Origin: Zingiber officinale
Lineage: Eukaryota; Streptophyta; Magnoliopsida; Zingiberales; Zingiberaceae
Direction of reading: 5' to 3'
DNA: 64,000 nt
Assembly: GCF_018446385.1 (NCBI RefSeq)
Contig: NC_056003.1
Span: 23,743,198 to 23,807,197, forward strand
Part shown: positions 56,699 to 64,000 of the stretch, one piece after another
Layout: each line of letters opens with the position of its first letter
Position numbering within the stretch: position 1 is the first letter of the stretch
Made by a program: the position numbers and the translations under genes
Notes under the pieces: model-generated
Seen by the model: only the letters and a program-made list of their open reading frames with translations
What the model was told of the DNA's origin: nothing
The model's database searches: none

Positions 56699-58060
56699 TT
56701 AATTATTTAAAATTAAATCTAAATTCTTAGATCTTGTTGTAAATTTTTCTAAGAGATCTTTTAATTTATTAATTTTTATTTTTAGTGATAAATTTTCTTC
56801 CTCAAGTGTTAGGTCTTGAGTTGGATTTGGATTTGTGATTTGTTCCTTGAGGTTTTGATTCTCCTCAAGGAGCAATTTGTTGTCATTTTCTATTGTAATT
56901 AATTTCCTATTTAGACATGCAATAATTTTAAAGAACTTTCTATTCAAATTAAAGTTTACCTCGTCGGGACCTTCGGAAACGAGTACAGACTCGTGGCTCG
57001 ATTCGGGTTCGGACCCGTCTTCCGATTCGTCCTCCGACTCTGCTTCGAGGGCCATCAGCGCGAGGTGGCTCTGGTGCTTCTGATCTTTGGCCTTCGATTC
57101 TTCTGAAGAAGAGTCGTCCCAGGTTGCTTTGAGAGCTTTCTTCTTGAATGTCTTCGTCTTGTCGCTCTTCAACCTCGAACACTCGTTCTTGTAGTGACCC
57201 TTCTTGTTGCATCCGAAGCAGGTCACATTCCTCGGTTCGGTTGGGGGGTTGATCTTTTGCAGGTCCTTCTTGCTAAAGCTCTTCTTCCTCCTGGTGAACA
57301 TTTTTCTTACCAAGTTCACCAGGTATTCTTCGTCTTTAGAGTCCTGGTCAGACTCATCTTCAACCTCAGGCTTGGTCTTTGTTCTTTCTTTGGATGAACC
57401 TGCAAACAAGGTTACACCTTTCTCGGTCCCGACGTTAGTTTGCTCGTGCAATTCTAATTCGCAAAACAGTTCATCTAATTTTAATTTAGATAAATTTTTT
57501 GAAATCTTGTAGGCATCCACGATGGATGCCCACAAGGTGTTACGTGGAAATGTATTTAACGCATACCTTATTAGATCGCGGTTCTCCATTTGATGACCTA
57601 TCGCGTGGAGTCCGTTGAGGATGTCCTTGATCCTCGCATGAAACTGACTCGCCGTTCCTCCTTCTTGCATTTTAATATTAAATAACTTATTTAAGAGGAG
57701 GTCACGTTTTGTTACCTTAGTGTCGCTAGTTCCTTCATGTAGCTCGATCAATTTGTCCCATAGCTCTTTCGTGTTTTGATGCGGTCCTACCCGGTTCAAC
57801 TCTTCCTTTGTCAGTCCACATTGTAGGGTGTTAAGGGCTTTGAGGTCCGTTGACGACTTTTTCTTCATGTCCGGAGTCCACTGTTCCGGGTCCAGTGGAA
57901 TTCCGAAGTTGTCGACCGACACCTTGTAGCCTCTGATGACGCTGAACCATTGGTTGAAGTCTGTCTTTAGGTAGACTTCCATCCGCTTTTTCCAGTACGA
58001 AAAATCATCCCCATTGAATAGGGGAGGACGTACTGTACTGAAACCTTCAATTTGAGACAT
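56699..58060 (-). CDS. Copia-type gag polyprotein, intact ORF
   Basis: 453 aa, uninterrupted. N-terminal DUF4219-like start (PPLFNGDDFSYWKKRMEVYL, residues 12-31). Then a UBN2/gag domain (TKELWDKLIELHEG, KLFNIKMQEGGTASQFHARI, ALNTFPRNTLW). Then an acidic linker and a basic patch (KMFTRRKKSFSKK). A CCHC zinc knuckle sits at C281, C284, H289 and C294. A highly acidic serine-rich region follows and a coiled-coil tail (about 395-445). It is the nucleocapsid/capsid protein of the retroelement, packaging its RNA. No stop or frameshift despite the diverged LTRs. It starts 259 bp from the primer site. Confidence 0.92.
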   Translation of the reverse strand: MSQIEGFSTVRPPLFNGDDFSYWKKRMEVYLKTDFNQWFSVIRGYKVSVDNFGIPLDPEQWTPDMKKKSSTDLKALNTLQCGLTKEELNRVGPHQNTKELWDKLIELHEGTSDTKVTKRDLLLNKLFNIKMQEGGTASQFHARIKDILNGLHAIGHQMENRDLIRYALNTFPRNTLWASIVDAYKISKNLSKLKLDELFCELELHEQTNVGTEKGVTLFAGSSKERTKTKPEVEDESDQDSKDEEYLVNLVRKMFTRRKKSFSKKDLQKINPPTEPRNVTCFGCNKKGHYKNECSRLKSDKTKTFKKKALKATWDDSSSEESKAKDQKHQSHLALMALEAESEDESEDGSEPESSHESVLVSEGPDEVNFNLNRKFFKIIACLNRKLITIENDNKLLLEENQNLKEQITNPNPTQDLTLEEENLSLKIKINKLKDLLEKFTTRSKNLDLILNN

Positions 58061-58318
58061 TTTTTAACCTGCACACAAGTAAAGAAATAGACAAGAAAAA
58101 TCCCAAGACTTGGTCTTGAATTAGTAGTACGGGAAGAAATAAAAATAATGTAAAAGCTGAATTGGTGTTGCACCAATTCAGATAACTTACAACGAAAAAT
58201 ATTTCCAAAAAGATAACGATACTAGTTTGGAATATAACGAAAAAACTGAAAACTGAAAAAATGAAAAAGGTTTCCCCCCCTGTCTGATTGATGGTTGCAT
58301 CAAATCAGAGGGGTACCT

Positions 58319-58330
58319 ACTCTGATACCA
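58319..58330 (-). other. Primer-binding site for initiator tRNA-Met
   Basis: TGGTATCAGAG on the minus strand, two bases after the LTR's terminal CCAACA. This is the standard plant copia primer site and fixes the element's orientation. Confidence 0.95.
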
Positions 58331-58332
58331 CT

Positions 58333-59366
58333 TGTTGGTTCATGAATTTGATTGAGGGGGGGTGAATATCGATTAAAAATTATAACAAAAGTACGCAGCG
58401 AAAAAATTGAAAGCAGAAAGAATGACACAAGTAGTTTTTACTTGGTTCGGAGACTGTATCGACTCCTATTCCAAAGTCCGCACTCGTTGAGTGCTTTCAT
58501 TGGGCAATCACTAATAATTCAAAATATTAATTATAAAAGAAGTACAGGAATTACTAAAAAAAACAACCACCAATAAGAAAAAGAACAAACAAATTAGAAC
58601 TTTGTTGGAAAGGCGTCGCAAAAGCACGAGAGAGCAGATCGTTCGTTCTTGTTCTGTGACTCCAACCTTTACCCTCCTTATATAGAAGGTTCGGGGCGCC
58701 TGGATCCCTTCGGGTGCCCTGAATATGATGTAGCCGAGCCAACCAGGGATCTCCACGTGGCGAAGTGATATTGGGGATGAAATTTACCTCCAGGCGCCCG
58801 GATCCTTGTTTTCCAGCGGTTTCCTTCTTGCAAGAAAACGTTAGTCCGAGGCAAATATATTTCCTACAAAATAGAGTGTTAGCACAGTTTATTATCAAAT
58901 AAAATATTAATTAGATTCCATCTGCTCGAGATCAGAATATAGTCACGATCTCGACTTAAATATCCGAAATGGATCTAAGTCGGATCGACGCCTAATGTTC
59001 CCTTCCCGGGAATGCGTCCTCACAGTCACTCCCCTCCAGTGACTTACCTTCACTTACCTGCCAGACGTCCGGTCAGCCCTTCGACCCGTTTGGGCTTCGT
59101 GCCAGCTATCCGGTCAGCCCGTCGACCTAGTTGGACTTCGTGCCAAACGTTTGGTCAGCCCATCGACTCGTTTGGACTTCGTGCCAGCTATCCGGTCGGT
59201 CCGTCAACCTAGCTGGGCTTCATGCCAGACATCAGATTAGCCCGTTGACCTGTCTGGGCTTCTCCTGCACACTCGGTCAGAGTGTTAGATGACAATGGAA
59301 CTAACTTAACATATTTTGTCATTCATCAAAACTTGAGTTAGACCATTAGTGCTAACCGCACCAATA
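58333..59366 (-). repeat. 5' LTR of the large retroelement
   Basis: 1034 bp, TGTTGGTTCATG to GCACCAATA on the plus strand. Its outer end reads CCAATA instead of CCAACA, one change from the other LTR. Same internal order as 45106-46175, including a GGGGGGG run near 58355 and GGCGCC words. Confidence 0.93.
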
Positions 59367-59371
59367 CTTTC

Positions 59372-59788
59372 CTCTCCATCTTTTCTCTATTCACACATAT
59401 CTAACAGAAGATTTAGCATCTATAACTGGTACTTTCAAAGTTTTATTTCACTTTAATACTGGATCTTGATAAATTTTAGCGTATAATTATATTTATTATT
59501 GCAGGTTCTACAACATGCCCTTTTAGTTATAAAGCTAGGTTTACCAAACTCTCAGCGAGTGATTATTTTCTTTCTACTCTGATTCTTACGTTGTTAGTCC
59601 ATTAATCATTTAAGAAGTATTACATAAAGCCTCCCTGTGTGTAGTAACAAAATCATTAAAGCATTGATCTTGCTTTCATCCCCGATCCCTATTTCTGTCA
59701 TTAATTAATTGATGGGTCTCTAAAAATTTATTAATTTCAAATTATATAAGTGACCATTGAATCGAGAAATGACTCATTTTTCAAGCAT
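59372..59788 (+). other. Flank right of the large retroelement
   Basis: AT-rich, with no gene recognised. It probably belongs to the copia relic that follows, as degenerate sequence upstream of its RT. Confidence 0.4.
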
Positions 59789-60537
59789 GTATTTCCATAT
59801 AAGACCTGAGAGGAAGCTAGCTCCTCAAAACTTGCATATGAAACGCAAGGTGAAGAAGATGATGATGAACCAGTTAAGGTTGAGCTCAGACGGAGTAAAA
59901 GAGTTTGGGTGGAAAAATCCTATGGAATGGATTTTATCACTTTTATGTTGGAAAGTGAGCCCCATAGTTACTCAGAAGCAGTAAGCTCTTTTGATAGACC
60001 TCACTGGAAAGAGACAATTGCATCTGAGATAAACTCTATCTTGCAAAATTACACCTAGGAACTTATAGATCTTCCACAAGGAAGCAAACTACTAGGTTGC
60101 AAGTGGATTTTAAAGAAGAAAATGAAATTAGATGAAACGATTGGTAATCAAAGGATATTGACAAAAAGAAGACCTTGATTACTTTGATACATATTATCTA
60201 GTGTCGAGAATAACTTCCATTAGAATATGTTGGCTATAACCACTCTATGGAATCTCGAAATACATTAGATGGATATGAAGGCAACTTTTCTAAATGGGGA
60301 TTTAGTAGAGGAAATCTACATGGAGCAACCTAAAGGGTTTTTTGTGCAAGGATAGAAAAATAATGTTTTTAGATTGGTGAAGTCATTATATGGCTTGAAA
60401 CAAGTACCAAAGCAGTGACATGAGAAATTTGATAATGCCACAAAGGAATGTGGATTTAATATCAATGAATATGATAAATGTCACTACATAAAAGCCACAG
60501 AGAATGACCATGCCATCTTGTGTCTTTATGTAGATGA

Positions 60538-63527
60538 TGTCGGAGCAATCCTGATGGTCTGGTATGACCATGTGTTTTGATGTTTGGGCAAATAGTTCAA
60601 GTTAAGTTCACCCTTGTATTTGATATGTGTAATTGAGTTGTGCAGGTTTGCAGGATACACATATGACTCGACTTGATGATTTTAGGTTTGGTGAAGGATG
60701 AAGCATCCGAGAGACTGTAGATAAGGCAGCAAGGACAAGAGCCGAGTGAAACACACTTCGAGGCATATGCGAAGGATAACATTAGGACAAGCCGCGAGCT
60801 TGAATGCATCTAAGGGATGAGAGCCAAAGGAAGATGGCTTGAAGATAAGAGGTCAAGGTTATGATGAAGAGTCAAGTGAGTCACGAGAGTCCGAGTGCGA
60901 GAGAAATGTACTCGAGAAGGTAAACCCTAAGTTAGTGTTTTACTAGTCAACTGGGATGAGATCAGTCGACTGGGGCAGAGCACAAAGAGTCTCTATGCCT
61001 GAATGGTAAATACCAGTTGACTGGTAAAAAGTTGTTGGAGTATTGTTGAGTCAGCACCAGTCAACTGGTGATGTGCGTAGATTATATACACTTTTATGCA
61101 TGTTTGGATGCACATCTACTTATATTTTATTAGCATAATCTATGTTTATTGCACTATATTTCATTATAATGTCGTACTTCCATTATATTTTGTTCGGAGA
61201 TCTGCCCTTTGCATATTTTGATTGATAGGACGCATATTGGAGCGAAAATGGAGCAAAAACACACACGAGAATAACTTTGGAAGAAATCAAGCCAAGGCCT
61301 TGTGGCCCACACGGTCATGCTCCCCCACTAGAGGTAAATCAAGCTACGGCCGTGTGAGCCACATGATCGTGTCAATATCCTTTGGCCAGGCATCACACAG
61401 CCGTGCCAACTTTCCAGAGGCGAAGAAGGCCACGATCGTGTGAATCCACACGGTCGTGTGACTTTGGCAGAGAAGAAGAAGGCCACAACTGTGTGAATCC
61501 ACACGGCCGTGTGACCAGAGTTGAGGCTAAGAAGAAGCCGGCCGTGTGGATCCACACGACCGTGCTACGCCAAAACAGAGCTGTGCTGAATTCTGGGCAG
61601 ATTGCAGATTGATCGTAAAACGACCATAACTTTACGCTCGGTTGGGCTGTTCTTTATATTGAAACATAGCTAACTTCAAGATCTGCAACTTTTCTTCAGA
61701 TCCAATAGAGAGATAGCATTGTCTACCCGTGCTAAATGGCACAACCGTGCCTCACAACCGCGGGTTCATCTGGACTTCCGCCTAGACTACAGACCAAACT
61801 TTGAACCGCCATAACTTTCGGTTCGGTTGGATCTAGGGATCGATCCAAATATTAGATTATAGATAATTTCAAGATATACAACTTTGGTTCAGGGTGAATC
61901 ATGAGAAAACCTGGTTTAATGGATGAAAAATCCGTTTTACAGGACCCCTGTAATCCTAGTTTTTCTAGGTAGTTTGGAGGAGGTATAAAAGGGTCAAGAA
62001 CCTCATTCTTTGTCTCATCTTGGATTTGGGGCTTCGTCCCTCTCCTTGGGGAAGGGTTCTCCCCTTAGAGGGAAATCCTAGAGCTTCATTCACCTCCATC
62101 CCTTGACGATTCGTCCTTCTCCGGAGCAAGGAGGCATCCCCAAGACATCGAAAACATCAGCAAGCATCTCTTCTTCCCATTCTTCTCACATCTAGGGTTG
62201 TAAGTATGCTTTACTTTATGTTTTGGGACTATTCTTTCTTTGTAATGGAGTAAATCTCCTTTCTAGGATTAGGGAGTATTTGTGATGTGATGGAGATGCA
62301 AAACTATGTGGACTTGCCATGTTTCTATTTAATGACTTATTAATACCTTGCTCATGTTTGATGAAATGTTTGTGTGAAGCTTATATATATCTTTTACATG
62401 TTTTATCAAATGTTTATGTAGAATTGTTAATCCCGTAGGGGGATTACCCTAGATCGTATGACCGAGGGGCACTAGTGACAGGCTGCCCCGCTAACGGACA
62501 TCTAGGGTATCACCTTGAAAGGAGAAGCAAATTTCCACAAGGAAGTAGGGGATCGGACATAATCAATATTTCTATTTCTATGTTATTATGTGTTAGTGTA
62601 TTTCTGTGTTGTATGACCGAGGGGTGTTAGTGACAGGTTGCCCCACTAACGGATTTCATAGGAATCACTTCCATTTAGTAGCATAGGACATGGAGTAGGA
62701 GATCATGCCGACTTATTTATTACAAGGGAGAGTCGGTAATGCATCTAACTTCCTACAAGAGCATGAACATAGAGGATAGGAACTAAGCAATCTATGTAAC
62801 ATCGCCTAGCATCATAAGGAAACCAAAATCCTAGAATCGCATCTCAAACCATCTCTCACATCCTCTTAGCTCAACCCCTTTCAAGATCCACTATCTCTTC
62901 TCTCTTCTCTCTTCTCTCTTCTCTTTCTCTTACTCTCTTTTCCAACCAATCTTATGTTTGTCTTGATAATTCACTGTGCGAAGTTAACTAGTGCTTAATC
63001 AACAGTCCTTGTGGATTCGATATCTTTTATTACTGACGACAAAATCGTGCACTTGTGATTGCGTAACAACTGGTGCAAGGACCAATTGACTAGTAATGGT
63101 AAAAACAACATGGTTGTTTCTTCCAAGCTCTATTAAATGGAGCTTGGGATGGCCGACCTTGGTGACGAAATTATACTTGGTTAAAGTTTAATTAGAGTCT
63201 CCAATCATACATAGAAATCCGTGTGTTCTTGGTCAAGTTATGGTAAAGTTTCTCTACCAACAAGGAGGATTGTGCTAGCTAGAGTTTCCGGGGATTAATC
63301 CACCGATGGATAGGGATTGTCTACCTTACGGGCAGCCGTGGAGTAAGAACTTTATCTTCGAACCACGTAAATCATCATGTTGTGGGTTTGAATTTCTTTT
63401 CTTATCTTTAGCTTTCATATTTGTATTCATGTTTGTTTGTTTTCCACTGCGTAAACTAACGAATTGAAGAGAAGCAATCAATTTGGGTGCATCGTCTATC
63501 CACTCCTTATGCCATCTTGGCCCATGA
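60538..63527 (+). mobile_element. LTR inserted in the YVDD codons of the copia relic
   Basis: The copia reading breaks at GTAGATGA|TGTCGGAGC and resumes ...CCCATGA|GATGACATAC, giving a 5-bp target duplication GATGA (60533-60537 and 63528-63532). Without the inner LTR the element is about 985 bp, so a solo LTR. CCAGTCAACTGG-like words occur four times (60950-61068 and just after the inner LTR). Its right end is GA instead of CA, probably mutated. Confidence 0.8.
61069..63068 (+). mobile_element. Inner solo LTR (probably Ty3/gypsy type)
   Basis: 2000 bp, TGATGTGCGTAG to GATTGCGTAACA, flanked by a perfect ACTGG duplication (61064-61068 and 63069-63073). TATA-like GGTATAAAAGGG at about 61982. 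A cluster of CACACGGCCGTGTGA-type words occupies 61300-61570. A TCTCT microsatellite lies at about 62889-62930. The long size and tail (CTTGTGGATTCGATATC) suggest a gypsy LTR, but no internal domain is present to prove it. Confidence 0.85.
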
Positions 63528-64000
63528 GATGACATACTTATCATTGAGAGTAATGATAAGATAATCAAATCCACTAAAGACATGTTGAACTCAAGGTTTG
63601 ATATGAAAGACATATGTCTACCTGATGTGATTCTAGGAATTAAAATTCTTAGAATATCAGAAGGACTTGTTCTTAGTCAATCCCATTACGTGGATAATAT
63701 TCTTGAGAAATTCACTAATGGTGATACTACATTGGCACGAACGGCGATAGATACGAGTTAACATCTATAAAAAAATCAAGGAGAAAGTATCTCTCAGATA
63801 GAGTATTCTTGAGTGATTAGAAGTCTTATGCACTTAATGAATTGTACACAACCAAACTTAACCTACATAGTAAGTCAACTGAGTAGATATACGAGTAATC
63901 CCAGTAGTAAGCACTGGAAAGGGATAACAAGAGTACTAAGGTACTTAAGGTATACTCGTGAATATGGACTGCACTATATAAAATATCCTAATGTGATCGA

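Larger units (their letters stand above)
45106..59366 (-). mobile_element. 14.3-kb Ty1/copia (SIRE-like) element lacking pol
   Basis: Complete structure on the minus strand: 5' LTR 59366-58333, tRNA-Met primer site 58330-58319, intact gag 58060-56699, a 1.4-kb A/T low-complexity tract 55850-54421, a relic third ORF, a polypurine tract 46189-46176 and 3' LTR 46175-45106. CTTTC flanks both ends (45101-45105 and 59367-59371). No protease, integrase, RT or RNase H motif is visible in the internal domain, so it would depend on another element's enzymes. The LTRs differ by many substitutions and by an insertion in the left copy, so the insertion is not recent. Later insertions: a solo LTR at 48507-53820 and, inside that, a CACTA element. 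The DUF4219/UBN2-type gag and the third ORF downstream place it near the SIRE/Maximus lineage. Confidence 0.9.
59789..64000 (+). pseudogene. Copia reverse transcriptase relic, split by nested LTRs
   Basis: Plus-strand RT pieces before the insertion: RRSKRVWVEK, SYSEAVSSFDRPHWKETIAS, LPQGSKLLGCKWI, DMKATFLNGDLVEEIYMEQP, LVKSLYGLKQ and the catalytic YVDD at about 60526-60537. The reading resumes at 63528 and runs to the window end ([70 protein letters not shown], RNase H-proximal). Several stops and shifts make it dead. It continues beyond 64000. Confidence 0.88.

Noticed and set aside
56877-57512. Plus-strand ORFs opposite gag
   Set aside because: Antisense shadows of the intact gag reading frame.

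Overview
This is nuclear DNA from a flowering plant. The genes are intron-rich with GT-AG junctions, the intergenic space is AT-rich, and there are Ty1/copia LTR elements, solo LTRs, RTE-type LINE remnants, an Au-type SINE, Helitrons and a CACTA element. A monocot is my inference from the overall look (Au-type SINE, the form of the INT1 loop). I cannot name the species.

Genes. (1) 1705-25674 (+) is a complete 13-exon TELO2/TEL2 gene, 1002 aa by my exon joining. It spans 24 kb because its introns are full of transposons. (2) 27007-27468 (-) is a Ycf20-like plastid protein with one coding exon and a probable intron in its 5' leader. (3) 33120-38860 (-) is a complete six-exon inositol transporter of the INT1 type, 504 aa. 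Its last intron carries a decayed copia gag-protease-integrase stretch. I see no operon-like logic; these are unrelated single-copy-type genes.

From 40 kb onward the window is essentially all repeat. In order: two head-to-tail Helitron-like elements (40047-41213); a 311-bp duplicated block with splice-like edges (42070 onward); a 36-bp minisatellite whose unit is a perfect palindrome plus a 12-bp spacer (about 42795-44800), split by a solo LTR (43467-44409); and a 14.3-kb LTR retrotransposon on the minus strand (45106-59366). That element has both LTRs, a PBS, a PPT and a 5-bp target duplication. It keeps an intact gag and a relic third ORF but no recognisable pol; a 1.4-kb A/T low-complexity tract lies between them. 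Nested in it is a solo LTR (48507-53820), itself split by a 3.6-kb CACTA transposon (48654-52254) that carries the first three exons of a TOM1/TOM3-like host gene. The right end (59.8-64 kb) is a copia reverse-transcriptase relic cut inside its YVDD motif by an LTR, which is in turn cut by another solo LTR.

The best candidates for something new are the TOM1/TOM3 capture by the CACTA element, the palindromic 36-bp array with its upstream pseudo-exon duplication, the pol-less retroelement with its A/T tract, and the repeated occurrence of short self-complementary motif clusters in unrelated LTRs and in the CACTA ends.
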